From contig NZ_VEHL01000001.1 of the NCBI RefSeq assembly GCF_007679965.1, forward strand, positions 248,001 to 312,000: a DNA stretch of 64,000 bases, given 5' to 3'. Source of the DNA: Bordetella genomosp. 13 (lineage in GTDB: Bacteria; Pseudomonadota; Gammaproteobacteria; Burkholderiales; Burkholderiaceae_B). Below are positions 36,901-46,030 of the stretch, piece by piece (positions within the stretch are counted from its first letter, which is position 1; each line of letters opens with the position of its first letter). The translations under genes were made by a program, and so were the position numbers. Below the pieces are notes generated by a model that saw only the letters and a list, made by a program, of their open reading frames with translations, did no database searches and was not told the origin of the DNA.

Positions 36901-39900
36901 TTCAAGGTGTAGGCCGCGTCCGCGCTTATCATTGCCGCGCCCATGCCGCCGCCGCCGCCCACCGACTGCGCCACCAGGCCGTCGGAATAGGCGCCGGCCG
37001 TCGTCACCGTGCCCAGGGCCGTGACGTCGACGGTTCCGCCGTTGCTGGCCGCCGGCGCGCTGCCGCCGACCTTCACGCCGTAGGCGCCGCCGGCCTGTGC
37101 GGATGCGATGCCGGCGTAGCCCACGCCGCCGCCGCCGCCCACCGACTGGGCCAGGACCCCGTAGGCGTGCAGGCCGCTGGTGCCGATGTCGGCGGATTGC
37201 GTCATCGACACCGTGTTGCCGGCGCCGCTGCCCAGGCTGGACGTTCCGCCGACATTGACCGTTGCCTGGGTCGTCTCGACCCCCTTGCGGAACAGGGCGC
37301 CGTTGACGCCGCCGCCGCCGCCGATGGACTGCGAGATCCAGCCCGCGGACAGGGCGCCCGCCGTGGTGATGGCGCCCGTCGCCGAGGACGAAACCGTGCC
37401 CGCGCTGCCGCCCGCCGCATCGCCGAAGAAGCCCAGCGACACATTCATGGTGAGGTCGCTGAACGAGACGAGCGATTCGTCGCTGGCCGAGGTCGCGACC
37501 CCGCCGCCGCCGCCGATCGACTGCGCCAGCACGCCCGTGGCCAGGCCGCCGGCCGTGTCGATGTCGTAGGCGCCGCCCAGGGTGACATTGCCTCCCGCGC
37601 CGCCGTCGCCGCCCTGGCCGCCGGAATTCAGGCTCAGGGTCACGCTGGGCGCGATCTTGCCCTCGCTTTCCTGGCCGCCGCTGGCGATGCCGCCCCCGCC
37701 GCCGATGGACTGGACGTGGACGCCCATGGCCCTGTCGCCCGCCGTGCTGACTTGCGTCACCGAGCAGGCGCCATCGGCGCACAGGTTCACGGCGCCGCCG
37801 TTGCCGCCCGCGCCTCCTGCGCCGCCGATCAACACGTCGATGTCCGCGCTCAGGTTCTTGGTGGCGCCGCCTTCATTGCGGGAGACGCCGCCCAGGCCGC
37901 CGCCGCCGCCGATCGACTGCAGCACGATGCCGGTCGACTCCGAACCCAGGGTCTGGATCGCGTTGGCGCCCAGGCTGGTGAAGGTGACGGTGCCGCCGTT
38001 GCTGGCCGCGCCGCCGCTGCCGCCGACGTCGCCCCCGATCGTGATCTTGGCGTTGTTCGAGACGTCGCTCACGCCGCCCTGGCCGCCGCCTCCTCCTACC
38101 GACTGCGCCAGTACACCCATGGCCGAATCGCCCTCGGTCCGGATCCACGATCGGTCGCCCAGCGTGACGTTGACGCGACCGCCTTCGCCGGCGACGCCGC
38201 CGCGGCCGCCGATGGCCAGCGTGCCCGCGATGCCGGTGTTCGTGGTTTCCGCGGAGCTTGCGCCGCCCGTGCCGCCGCCGCCGCCGATGGACTGGACGAC
38301 GATGCCGTCGGCGAAGTCGCCGGTGGTCCAGATGCTGCCCGTGTGATCGACGGTCGCGGTGCCCGCGTCGCCGCCCACGCCGCCGCTGCCGCCCACCTGG
38401 ACATTCAACTCGCCGCTCTCGATCTTCTGCTTGAACTGTTCGCCGCGGTCCTTGAAGAACTTCACCGCATTGGACACGTTGTCGAGGAAATCGCCGTCGT
38501 CCGCGCCCATCGAGCCGCCGACCCCGCCGCCGCCGCCGATGGACTGGGCCAGGATGCCGTCGCTGTCCCGTCCGGCAGTCCTGATCGCGCTCGCGCTGTC
38601 GATGGTCGCGTCGCCGCCTTTGCCACCGCTGCCGCCGGTCATGCCCACGGCCACTTCCAGGCTGGCGCTGGGCAATTCCGTTTCGCTGATCTGGCCGCCG
38701 ATCCCCAGATAGGCCGACGTGCCTTGCGCGGTGCCGCCACCGCCGCCGATGGACTGCGCCACGATGCCGCGCGCGCCCGAGCCGGTGGTGGAGATGCTGG
38801 CGTCGCGATAGGCGTTGGCCAGCACGGTCCCGCCGTCACCCCCCTTGCCGCCCTTGCCGCCCACGCCCACCTTCGCCGTCAGGTTCAGGTTCTTGCCCAC
38901 CGCGAATGCGTAGACATCGGCCGAGCCGCCGTCGCCGCCACCGCCGCCGACCGATTGGGCCAGGATGCCGTTGCCGTAGTCGCCGGCCGTCGCGATCGTC
39001 ATCATGATGGCGTCCGCCGCGTCCTGCCGGCCCAGGTTCACCGTCACGTCGCCCCCGTGTCCGCCCGCGCATTGGTCGCCGTTGCAGCTGCCGCCCGCGG
39101 CGGCTTCGGCCTGCAGGTTCACCGCGGGTTCGCCGGCGCTGATTGCCAGCGAATAGATCGATGCCGAGCCGCCATCGCCGCCGCCGCCGCCGATCGATTG
39201 GGCGTAGATCCCGTTGGACGATTGGCCATACGTCTTCAGGACGCTGTTCGTCGCGTTGATGCCGACGTTGCCGCCGTCGCCGCCGCCGCTGCCCTTGCCG
39301 CCCATGGCCACGCCCACCTTGACGGACACTTCCGCGCCTTCCAGCGGCAAGGCCACGATCGCGCTCTGGTCCCGCACGTTGCCGCCGGTACCGCCCCCGC
39401 CCCCGATGGATTGGGCGAACAGGGCCGATGCGTCGCCCGTCGGCGACGACTCTGAGCCTGTGATCACTGTCGACCAGTCCAGGTTCAGCAGGACGCCCTG
39501 GCCATTGCCGCCGCCGCTGCCGTTGCCGCCCACGTTCGCCGTGATCTGCGCGCCGACGGAGATGGCATCGGCCTCGACGCCGCCGCCCGAGCCGCCCCCG
39601 CCGCCGATCGACTGCAGCATGATGCCCCGCGCGGCGCTGCCGTTGGTCGCGACGTTCAGGTTCTGCCAGGAAAAGTCGACCTCGCCGCCATTGCCGCCCG
39701 CCGCGCCGTTGCCGCCCACCGACATCGTCAGGGCGTTGATGCCGCCGCTGGCCACCGCGCCGCCCGACCCGCCGCCACCGCCTATCGATTGCGCCAGGAT
39801 GCCGTGCGCATTGATGCCCGCCGTCGTGATGCTCGCTGCGTCTGTGCCCTCGAACTTGACGAGGCCGCCATCGCCGGCGGCGTTGCCGCTGCCGCCGATG

Positions 39901-41999
39901 CCGAAGCCGGTCACGACGTCGACGTCCAGCACGCTGCCGCCGTTGCCGCCTCCGCCGCCCAGGCTCTGCGCCTGGACGCCGTACGCGTAGTCGCCGGACG
40001 TACGTATCGTGCCCAGGGCGGACACGGTGACCGAGCCCCCCGATCCTCCCGTCTCCCCTTGGCCGCCGACCGCGAAGATGCCGACCGCGCCGCCCGCGTT
40101 GCCGCCCCCGCCGCCGATGGACTGGGCGTTGATCCCGACGGCCGCGTCACCCTTCGTGATGATAGTGCCCAGGTTCGCGACCGTGACGGTGCCGCCGTTG
40201 TTGACCACCGATTGGGTGGGCTTGCCCCCCACGGCGATCGCCCCGCCCGCGCCGCCTGCATTGCCGCCGCCGCCGCCCACCGACATGGCCACGATGCCGC
40301 TGGCGCCGTAGCCGTCGGTCTGGATGGTCCCGCCGTGTTCGACCGAGACGTTGCCCGTCGAGCCCGCCGCGCCGCCGTCACCGCCCACCTGAACGCCCAG
40401 GCCCGCCGCCACGCCGCCCGCGCCGCCGCCGCCGGAGATGGATTGCGCGTCGATGCCGATCGCGTAGTCGCCATAGGTCCGGATCAATCCGTACGCATCG
40501 ACGTCGACGTCGGATGCGTTCCCGCCGCGGCCGCCATTGCCGCCGCCGCCGCCCAGAATGTCGTAGAAATCGCCCGCCGACCCGCCGCCGCCGCCGAGCG
40601 ACCAGGCGCTGATCGCCGATGAGTAGGCGCCGTACGTGATCAAGTTCGCGCTGGCCACGCTGGATACCGAAACCTTGCCGGCATCGCCGCCATAGCCGCC
40701 GCCGCCGGCCTGGCCCACGATCCCGCCGCTGCTGCCGCCATCGCCGCCGTAGCCGCCCTTGGAGCCCGCCTGCACGCCGTACATGTACTGGCCGGTCGTG
40801 CTGATGATGTAGGGGCTGCTGTTGCCGTTGGCCTCCAGCTGCACCTGCGCCTGGCCGGCCGTGCCGCCCTTGCCGCCCACGTTGCCGGCGGGGCCCTTGC
40901 CGCCGTCGCCGCCCACCGTGACCGCGTAGATCGCCGCGCCGCGGGCCTGCGGCACGTCGATCTGGATGGCGCTGCTGACTTCGACGCTGGCGAAGCCGGC
41001 CCCGCCGCCCGTGCCCCCGGCATCGGAATCGTCCTTGGATTCGAAGCCTGTGGCGCCGCTCGATCTCATCCGGATGCCATAGACCAGTGCGCCGGCCCCG
41101 TCGGTCGCGCTGCCCTGCACCTGCAGCAGGCCGCCGTGATGGTTCGCGGATACGTTGCCGCCGCTGCCGGCGTTGCCGTTGTACTGGCCGCCGGCGCCGC
41201 CGTGGGATTCCCCTCGCAGCACGGACACCATGCTGTTGCCGCCGATCTGCAGCGCGCCGGCGGGCATGTCGCCCAGCGCGTCGCCGCGCAGGACATAGGT
41301 CGCGGCGCTGTCGATGCTGACGATGCCGCCGTTCCCGCCGTCGCCGCCGACCTGGTCGCCGAAGACGGACGAATTCTGGTGGCCGCCGGTGCCGCCCCCG
41401 CTGTGTGCGTACAGGGCCGAGGTGTCTTGCGTCAGTTGCCCGGCGACCCGGTAGAGGCCGCTGCCGCTCATCTCGTAGACGACCGCGCCGCCGTCGCCGC
41501 CGCGGCCGCCGTTCGAGTTGTTGTTGTCATTGTCGGTCGAGCCGTTGCCGCCCAGGCTCTGGCCGAACAGGACGGCCGCCGTCTGGTGGCCGCTGCCCAG
41601 GACCAGGTCGACCTGGCCGCTGCCGTTGATGGACACCGCGCCGCCGGCGCCGGCATTGCCTTCGTCCTTGCCGTTGCCGCCTATGGTGCGCAGGTACAGC
41701 GCGCCTTGCCAGGCGGTGATGGTGCCGCCGCCGTGCGCGGGATCCAGGTTCACCTTCTTGCCGTTGTCGTTCAACGTCATGCCGGGGCCGTTGGCCCCGG
41801 TCTTGTTGCCTTCGGGCTGCTGGTAGTTCAGGCCCTGCGCGGAGGTGTAGACGGCATTGCTGAGCTCCACGTCGCAATTGTTGCCGGAACCGTCGCAGGC
41901 GTAGGCGCCCGTGCTTGCGGCCAGTGCCGAGATCGCGCTGGCGATGACGGTCTTGCGCATGGGCTTGCGCAGTGTGTGGGAGGCTGCATGCTTTTTCAT
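33966..41999 (-). CDS. Giant glycine-rich autotransporter adhesin-like protein
   Basis: A 2677-residue type Va autotransporter. MKKHAASHTLRKPMRKTVIA begins the signal peptide, cleaved after about ...STGAYA. The passenger has about 26 repeats of roughly 60-75 residues, each carrying a core like GILAQSIGGGGGxGG (residues about 470-2045), 23 of them exactly QS, one of I/L/V, then five Gly. They suggest a long beta-helix or a silk-like rod. A short linker precedes the C-terminal beta-barrel (about 2415-2677), which ends VMYRY, the aromatic terminus needed for Bam recognition. The start at 41999 is set by AGGATCG just upstream. No break is seen over 8 kb. Confidence 0.92.
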   Translation of the reverse strand: MKKHAASHTLRKPMRKTVIASAISALAASTGAYACDGSGNNCDVELSNAVYTSAQGLNYQQPEGNKTGANGPGMTLNDNGKKVNLDPAHGGGTITAWQGALYLRTIGGNGKDEGNAGAGGAVSINGSGQVDLVLGSGHQTAAVLFGQSLGGNGSTDNDNNNSNGGRGGDGGAVVYEMSGSGLYRVAGQLTQDTSALYAHSGGGTGGHQNSSVFGDQVGGDGGNGGIVSIDSAATYVLRGDALGDMPAGALQIGGNSMVSVLRGESHGGAGGQYNGNAGSGGNVSANHHGGLLQVQGSATDGAGALVYGIRMRSSGATGFESKDDSDAGGTGGGAGFASVEVSSAIQIDVPQARGAAIYAVTVGGDGGKGPAGNVGGKGGTAGQAQVQLEANGNSSPYIISTTGQYMYGVQAGSKGGYGGDGGSSGGIVGQAGGGGYGGDAGKVSVSSVASANLITYGAYSSAISAWSLGGGGGSAGDFYDILGGGGGNGGRGGNASDVDVDAYGLIRTYGDYAIGIDAQSISGGGGAGGVAAGLGVQVGGDGGAAGSTGNVSVEHGGTIQTDGYGASGIVAMSVGGGGGNAGGAGGAIAVGGKPTQSVVNNGGTVTVANLGTIITKGDAAVGINAQSIGGGGGNAGGAVGIFAVGGQGETGGSGGSVTVSALGTIRTSGDYAYGVQAQSLGGGGGNGGSVLDVDVVTGFGIGGSGNAAGDGGLVKFEGTDAASITTAGINAHGILAQSIGGGGGSGGAVASGGINALTMSVGGNGAAGGNGGEVDFSWQNLNVATNGSAARGIMLQSIGGGGGSGGGVEADAISVGAQITANVGGNGSGGGNGQGVLLNLDWSTVITGSESSPTGDASALFAQSIGGGGGTGGNVRDQSAIVALPLEGAEVSVKVGVAMGGKGSGGGDGGNVGINATNSVLKTYGQSSNGIYAQSIGGGGGDGGSASIYSLAISAGEPAVNLQAEAAAGGSCNGDQCAGGHGGDVTVNLGRQDAADAIMMTIATAGDYGNGILAQSVGGGGGDGGSADVYAFAVGKNLNLTAKVGVGGKGGKGGDGGTVLANAYRDASISTTGSGARGIVAQSIGGGGGTAQGTSAYLGIGGQISETELPSASLEVAVGMTGGSGGKGGDATIDSASAIRTAGRDSDGILAQSIGGGGGVGGSMGADDGDFLDNVSNAVKFFKDRGEQFKQKIESGELNVQVGGSGGVGGDAGTATVDHTGSIWTTGDFADGIVVQSIGGGGGTGGASSAETTNTGIAGTLAIGGRGGVAGEGGRVNVTLGDRSWIRTEGDSAMGVLAQSVGGGGGQGGVSDVSNNAKITIGGDVGGSGGAASNGGTVTFTSLGANAIQTLGSESTGIVLQSIGGGGGLGGVSRNEGGATKNLSADIDVLIGGAGGAGGNGGAVNLCADGACSVTQVSTAGDRAMGVHVQSIGGGGGIASGGQESEGKIAPSVTLSLNSGGQGGDGGAGGNVTLGGAYDIDTAGGLATGVLAQSIGGGGGVATSASDESLVSFSDLTMNVSLGFFGDAAGGSAGTVSSSATGAITTAGALSAGWISQSIGGGGGVNGALFRKGVETTQATVNVGGTSSLGSGAGNTVSMTQSADIGTSGLHAYGVLAQSVGGGGGVGYAGIASAQAGGAYGVKVGGSAPAASNGGTVDVTALGTVTTAGAYSDGLVAQSVGGGGGMGAAMISADAAYTLNAAAGGVGAAGDGGTIGSADGPARYASHIKTSGSFANAVLLQSVGGGGGTAAAFTPAQDAGAATATLSVGGTGGSSGQGGSLAAFFDGDGASNRSDTSGYGAHAVVLQSVGGGGGVLESSLAGGSGSLAVGGSDATGAGGAVKLTQASWVPVTTQGANASGVILQSIGGGGGLATLGAPSAEAATGQYAVALGGAQYASGDGGAVTYDAGGVIQTYGDRSMGIVAQSIGGGGGIALAADAGMLRSATLGSTTAGSGRGGAVSVNASSGTVATTGLGSHAIVAQSIGGGGGILGDIGQSFRMDDASWRHAVADGAGNGGTVDVTVQGTATAQGANAHGVVAQSIGGGGGLGGAAQGGFAGTTANQGSASAGNVKVSIAGRVQASGADSSAIFAQSDAWGAKGTVAVDVSGQATGGTGSGAGVWIADGHDSKLTIAQTGTVSAASGTALRYDGNDRITIDNAGTLKGDVVCGGGACASNVINNAQTGTLADATLYQADVVNGGRVDIGRRARFDTLTVAGNYTQLTAGQLHAYVDFANRQASRMVVQGDARLDGLVDASSASLLPNREATVLTVQGTNTGRLQAYDSPIFDFDIRQAGRDYQYSVKGADFNAAGLGLARNQSRVADHLQRIWDAGANDRLAPLYSVLDTAARGGAAQYRARLSDLSPGATLAPAAQATAGMARFTSAMMSCPLLDAATLDGKEQDCIWGQVSSRSTDQDARQGFSGFTYDSTTYQVGGQREVSPGWFVGASAAYQNNRLRADDHRSNGKGDAGYAGVVLKRQEGPWVFAGALGGGYGSYSMDRNLGISGYEPGASSSPDVYTFGARLRAARNFQVSDRLYLKPYLDLDAMYTRMPGYTESGDALALKVDGSDQFVLGISPMLEIGGRVDLKKGAVLRPFAYAGASLLNRDSWKAKARLSGAPDGTGALHTELPTDSVVGRFGVGIEVTNANGLDFRLQYDAEAASHGTSQSGMLKVMYRY

Positions 42000-42449
42000 C
42001 TTCGATCCTGTTTGCGCTGTCATGCCGCCGTGGCGGCCTGAGCGCCATGGCGTCTCGCGCGGCATGGGCGCAGGCCGTGGCGGGCCCGGCTGTCGTGGGC
42101 AAAAGCGCAAGATAAGCACCAAAGGTCTCCTGCATCCGAACTTTTCGACGAATCGCGTTTTTTCGTCGACCAATCGGGCTGTGCGGTGCGCATTTACAAC
42201 TGTCGCAGCGTGGTTCGTTCATCCTCCATTTCCGTTTACGCCACGGTCCGTTGATCCCTATGGACGAGCGCCACGCCCGACGCTCGTGCGTATGGATCAT
42301 CCGAATCCTCAAATACCGGTCGCCGCCCGATCCGGCATCGGCTGCCGCTCCTAGGACGCAAGCTCGATGGCGGATGCAGTGCCTATGGAGATACGTTGGC
42401 ATCGATCGGTGATGTGCCTATGCACGACGTACTTTCGAGGAGACCGGCG
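42000..42449. other. Divergent promoter region of the autotransporter and dioxygenase genes
   Basis: A 450-base non-coding region, AT-richer around 42100-42250. It contains two inverted repeats: TCGACGAA...TTCGTCGA (42145-42169) and ACGAGCG...CGCTCGT (42264-42287). The sequence TATGGA occurs next to both sides of the latter. Promoters for both genes must be here but no clear -10/-35 pairs are recognisable. Confidence 0.5.
42145..42169. promoter_or_regulatory. Inverted repeat upstream of the autotransporter
   Basis: TCGACGAA, nine bases (TCGCGTTTT), then TTCGTCGA: a perfect 8+9+8 inverted repeat about 146 bases before the autotransporter start. A regulator site or an mRNA leader hairpin are both possible. 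Confidence 0.45.
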
Positions 42450-43388
42450 ATGCCCCTGGAACACGAAATGGTCGAAGACACTGCGGTGGTGTCCGACGAG
42501 GACGCGGCCTTGTACCGCCGGCGGGGGTATCTGCCCGTCAAGGAGATATGTCCTCGCCAGGAGGTGGCGCAGATCCGCGCCACCTTGCTGAAGCTGTTCG
42601 AGGAACGGACGGGATACGAGGAGGGGGCCCAGTACGACTTCGTCAGCCGCGACGATCCGTCCGCGCCGGCGAAGTTTCCCAGCCTGCACGATCCGCGGCA
42701 CTACGCGCCCGAGCTGATGAAGACCGTTTACTTCCAGCGGGCCCAACAGTTGGCGCGCCAGCTGCTGGGCCCGGACGCGGCGCTGTATGGCGAGCACGTG
42801 CTGCTCAAGCCTGCCCTGACCGGCCCGGAGACGCCGTGGCATCAGGACGAGGCGTTCCGCTCGCCCGACTTCGAATACCGCGAACTGAGCATCTGGCTGG
42901 CGTTGCAACCCGTGACCGAGGAAACCGGATGCATGCAGTTCATCCCGGGGTCCAATCATTACGAAGTGCTGGAGCATTGCTCGCCGGGCGGCGACAAATC
43001 GCTGCATCCCCTGCAGTGCTGCGGGGAGTTCGATCCGGGCCTGGCGGTGCCCGTGCCATTGCAGGCCGGCGACTGCACGGTGCACGACGCGCGCACGCTG
43101 CACTACACGGCGCCCAACATCTCGCCCGCGCCGCGGCTGGCCTACATCATGATCTTCAACACGCCGCCGGTGTACAGGCCGGGACGGCGCGAGGCGCCAT
43201 GGCTGGTGGGCCGCTGGACCGACAGCCAGTCGCGCAAGAAGGATTGGTACCGGCGCGGCGGCATCGCGGTCGAAGTGATGCGCCGCCTGCCCGCGGCGCG
43301 CTGGACCAGCCCGCGCTGGATGGCATGGGCGACGATACGCGCGGTGTCGAAGGTGCGGTCGGGCTCGACCAGGCCGCCCGGGACGTGA
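42450..43388 (+). CDS. Phytanoyl-CoA dioxygenase (PhyH)-family protein
   Basis: A 312-residue Fe(II)/2-oxoglutarate oxygenase-like protein. The iron facial triad is visible as HQDEAF (His and Asp) and a distal His in ARTLHYTAPN, with an Arg a short distance on (APRLAY) to bind 2-oxoglutarate. Members hydroxylate varied small molecules, so the substrate is open. ATG 42450 is preferred because GAGGAG lies 8 bases upstream; ATG 42420 and TTG 42396 are in frame. It stands alone, divergent from the autotransporter. Confidence 0.82.
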   Translation: MPLEHEMVEDTAVVSDEDAALYRRRGYLPVKEICPRQEVAQIRATLLKLFEERTGYEEGAQYDFVSRDDPSAPAKFPSLHDPRHYAPELMKTVYFQRAQQLARQLLGPDAALYGEHVLLKPALTGPETPWHQDEAFRSPDFEYRELSIWLALQPVTEETGCMQFIPGSNHYEVLEHCSPGGDKSLHPLQCCGEFDPGLAVPVPLQAGDCTVHDARTLHYTAPNISPAPRLAYIMIFNTPPVYRPGRREAPWLVGRWTDSQSRKKDWYRRGGIAVEVMRRLPAARWTSPRWMAWATIRAVSKVRSGSTRPPGT

Positions 43389-43449
43389 GCGACGCGCTTG
43401 CCGGGCCTCGAGCGTCGCGACCGCCCGGCGGATGCGCCACGGACCGCGG

Positions 43450-45078
43450 TCAGGCGTCCTTGCGCGCGGCGCGGGGCCGCGCCGCCACCGCCGCCGACCA
43501 CGGCGAGGCCAGGTCGCTGCACCCCTGCGCCGTGCCGTCCCGCTGCGCGACGATCAGGTTCGGGCACGCATAGTTGATCGGCAGCACGCCGTGCTCGGCG
43601 GCCTGCAGCGGGCCTGCGTCGCGCAGCGCCCGCGCCACGTCCGGCAGCAGCCGGTCGTCCACGCTGGCCGAGGCCGGCCCCGACACGTCGATGCGCGGGG
43701 CGTGCGCGGCTTGCGTGGCATCCATGCCGAAGTCCAGCGTCCAGGCCAGGGTCTGGTAGACACTGGCGAGGATGCGCCGGCCGCCCGACGCGCCGGCCGC
43801 CACGCGCGGCCAGCCGCCGTCCGCGGGGGTGGCGATCACCGGGCACATGTTGCACAGCGGGCGCGCGCCCGGCCGCACGGCGTTGGCGCTGCCGGGCCGC
43901 GGATCGAACCACATCATGCCGTTGTTCATCAGCACGCCGGTGGCAGGCAGCACGACGCGGCTGCCCATGGATGAGAGCAGCGTGCTGGTCAGCGCCACCA
44001 GGTTGCCCTGCGCGTCGACCACGGTGAGATGGGTGGTGCAGGTGTCGCCCGGCTCGGGCGCCGGCGCGGACGACGCGCCCAGCCCTTCGAGCCGGTTGGC
44101 GTAGGCCTCGCGCATCACTCGCGACAGGTGCACGAACCAGTCGGCCCCGGGCCCGGACGCGGGTGTGCTCTGTCCGTCCATGCCGCGCACCACTTGCTCG
44201 AGCGTGGGCGCGGCCGTCAGGCCGCCGGCGGTGTGGATGCGATGCGTGCCGCGCCAATCGATGCAGGGCGCGTCGCGCACCTCGGCGCGGCAATGCGCCA
44301 GGTCTTGCGCGTCCAGCACGCCGCCCAGCCGCGCGACGTCGGCCACCAGGCGCGCGGCGATCTCGCCGGTATAGAAGTCCTGCAGGCCGGCGCGCGACAG
44401 GTGCTCCAGGGTATCGGCCAGCCGGCCCAGCGGCAGGAAGCCGGGCACGCCCTGGTAGGGCGGTACCGGCGGCAATCCGTCGGGCAGGTAGATGCGCGCG
44501 CTTTCGTCGTAGCGGCGCAGCACCGCCGCCGACGAGGCGACCTTCAGGGTGGTGTACCAGTCCTGCGCCAGGCCGCGGCGCGCCAGCGCGATGGCGGGCG
44601 CCATCAGGTCCGCCAGCGGCATGCCGCTGCCGAAGGTCTCGCGCAGCCGCGCATAGCCCGCCACCGAGGACGGCGTGCAGAACGACAGCGGACCGTGGAT
44701 GTTGCGGTCGTCGACCACCTCGGGCCAGGTGAACAGTTCCTGCTTCATGGCGCCCGTCAGCGGATAGTCGGCGGGATCGGCGCGGCGTGGCGCGACCGGT
44801 CCGAAGTCGACCACCTGGGCGCGCGCCTGGTCGGCCGGCAGCACCAGCGCGAAGCCCACGCCGCCCAGGCCGCTGTTCCATGGCTCGGTGGCGGCCAGCG
44901 CGAAGCAGGCGGCCACCGCGGCGTCGGCCGCGTTGCCGCCCGCCTCGAGGATGGCCGCGCCGGCCTCGGCGGCCTCGCGGCTCTGGGAGACCACCAGGCC
45001 GCCATGGCCGTGGGCGGCGGGTTTTTGCACCTGCCAGTTCTGGGTGCGGTACGGGGGGATGCGGTACGGGTGCGTCAT
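43450..45078 (-). CDS. Gamma-glutamyltransferase family protein
   Basis: A 542-residue Ntn-hydrolase proenzyme. The self-cleavage nucleophile is Thr348 in DTCTTHLTVVD, followed by GNLVALTSTL and, in the small subunit, the substrate-binding MNNGMMWFDPRPG and GASGGRRI. The N-terminus has no signal peptide, unlike the periplasmic E. coli enzyme, so it probably acts in the cytosol as a catabolic gamma-glutamyl or cephalosporin-acylase-like hydrolase. It is the last gene of the IclR-linked operon, 19 bases after the deacetylase-like gene. Confidence 0.9.
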   Translation of the reverse strand: MTHPYRIPPYRTQNWQVQKPAAHGHGGLVVSQSREAAEAGAAILEAGGNAADAAVAACFALAATEPWNSGLGGVGFALVLPADQARAQVVDFGPVAPRRADPADYPLTGAMKQELFTWPEVVDDRNIHGPLSFCTPSSVAGYARLRETFGSGMPLADLMAPAIALARRGLAQDWYTTLKVASSAAVLRRYDESARIYLPDGLPPVPPYQGVPGFLPLGRLADTLEHLSRAGLQDFYTGEIAARLVADVARLGGVLDAQDLAHCRAEVRDAPCIDWRGTHRIHTAGGLTAAPTLEQVVRGMDGQSTPASGPGADWFVHLSRVMREAYANRLEGLGASSAPAPEPGDTCTTHLTVVDAQGNLVALTSTLLSSMGSRVVLPATGVLMNNGMMWFDPRPGSANAVRPGARPLCNMCPVIATPADGGWPRVAAGASGGRRILASVYQTLAWTLDFGMDATQAAHAPRIDVSGPASASVDDRLLPDVARALRDAGPLQAAEHGVLPINYACPNLIVAQRDGTAQGCSDLASPWSAAVAARPRAARKDA

Positions 45079-45097
45079 GGGCGGCCTCGGCGCGCGG

Positions 45098-46006
45098 TCA
45101 GCCGGCGATCAGCGCCTTGGCGCAGGCGGCCACGTCGGCATGGGTGGCGAACCACACATCGCCCTTGGCCTTCGCATGGCGGATCACTTCTTCCAGGATC
45201 CAGATGCGCGAGCGCGGCGAGATGATGTGCGGGTGCATGGTCAGCTGGAACAGTCCGCCCGCCTCGTAGGCCGCGTCGAACTCGCGCAGGAAGATGTCCA
45301 GCACGTCCGCCGGCGGCGTGTACGGCCGCAGCGACTGGAAGCGGTGCATCATGAAATACACCGCGTCGTCGCGGATCCATTCCACCGGCACTTCGACGAT
45401 GCCGGTGGGCTCGCCGTCCATCTCCAGTTCGTAGCAGTCCTCGTCGGCCATGAGCGATGAGTCGTACAGCAGGCCCAGCTCGCGCTCGATGCGCAGGGTG
45501 TTGGGGCTGAGGTCCCAGGACGGCGTACGCAGGCCCACGGGCCGCACGCCGGTGATGCGTTCCAGCGCATCGGTGGCGCGGAACATCAGGTCGCGTTCGG
45601 CCTCGTAGGGCAGCACCGAATTCAGTTCGTGGATCCAGCCATGGATGCCGATCTCGTGGCCCTCGGCCACCAGGCGGCGTTGTTCGTCGGGATACAGCAT
45701 GGCGGCCACGGCGGGCACGTAGAAGCTGCCCTTGACGCCATGGCGGTCCAGCACCTCGAGGATGCGGGGCACGCCGACGCGGCTGCCGTACTGCCCCCAG
45801 GCCATGCGGCCGATGGACTTGCCGCCGTCCCGCAGCTCGTTGGTCTCGTGGTCGGAGTCGAAGGACAGGGCCACGGCGCAGCGCGCGCCGCCCGGCCACG
45901 ATCGCGGCGCCAGCCGCCGTCCCGCGCGCACCTGCCCGACCAGCCTGCGCCAGTGCGCCTCATCCCATTGCCACGGCTCTTGCGGCTTGCCCGCTTCGGT
46001 ATTCAT
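45098..46006 (-). CDS. Polysaccharide deacetylase-family hydrolase (PuuE/cyclic-imidase type)
   Basis: A 302-residue NodB-fold metal hydrolase. The FDSDHETNE motif (catalytic and metal Asp) and GIHGWIHELNS (two metal His) are clear; RTPSWDLSPNT and a late FQLTMHPHIISPR complete the active site. This arrangement follows the PuuE allantoinase and cyclic-imidase branch, which opens ring amides, more than true chitin deacetylases. Next to a gamma-glutamyltransferase and an MFS importer it suggests catabolism of a cyclic or acylated amide. GAGGAAG precedes the ATG. Confidence 0.85.
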   Translation of the reverse strand: MNTEAGKPQEPWQWDEAHWRRLVGQVRAGRRLAPRSWPGGARCAVALSFDSDHETNELRDGGKSIGRMAWGQYGSRVGVPRILEVLDRHGVKGSFYVPAVAAMLYPDEQRRLVAEGHEIGIHGWIHELNSVLPYEAERDLMFRATDALERITGVRPVGLRTPSWDLSPNTLRIERELGLLYDSSLMADEDCYELEMDGEPTGIVEVPVEWIRDDAVYFMMHRFQSLRPYTPPADVLDIFLREFDAAYEAGGLFQLTMHPHIISPRSRIWILEEVIRHAKAKGDVWFATHADVAACAKALIAG

Positions 46007-46030
46007 GACGTGCTTCCTCTGTACGCGGGC

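Noticed and set aside
35028..39455. A 1475-codon open frame on the plus strand opposite the autotransporter
   Set aside because: It mirrors the glycine-rich repeats of the minus-strand gene; long antisense frames are expected in repetitive GC-rich coding DNA. The composition (Ala, Arg, His, Gly) resembles no protein family.
42000..42449. BvgA-type heptad sites upstream of the autotransporter
   Set aside because: I looked for TTTCCTA-like inverted heptads and saw only scattered partial matches, not enough to claim a site.
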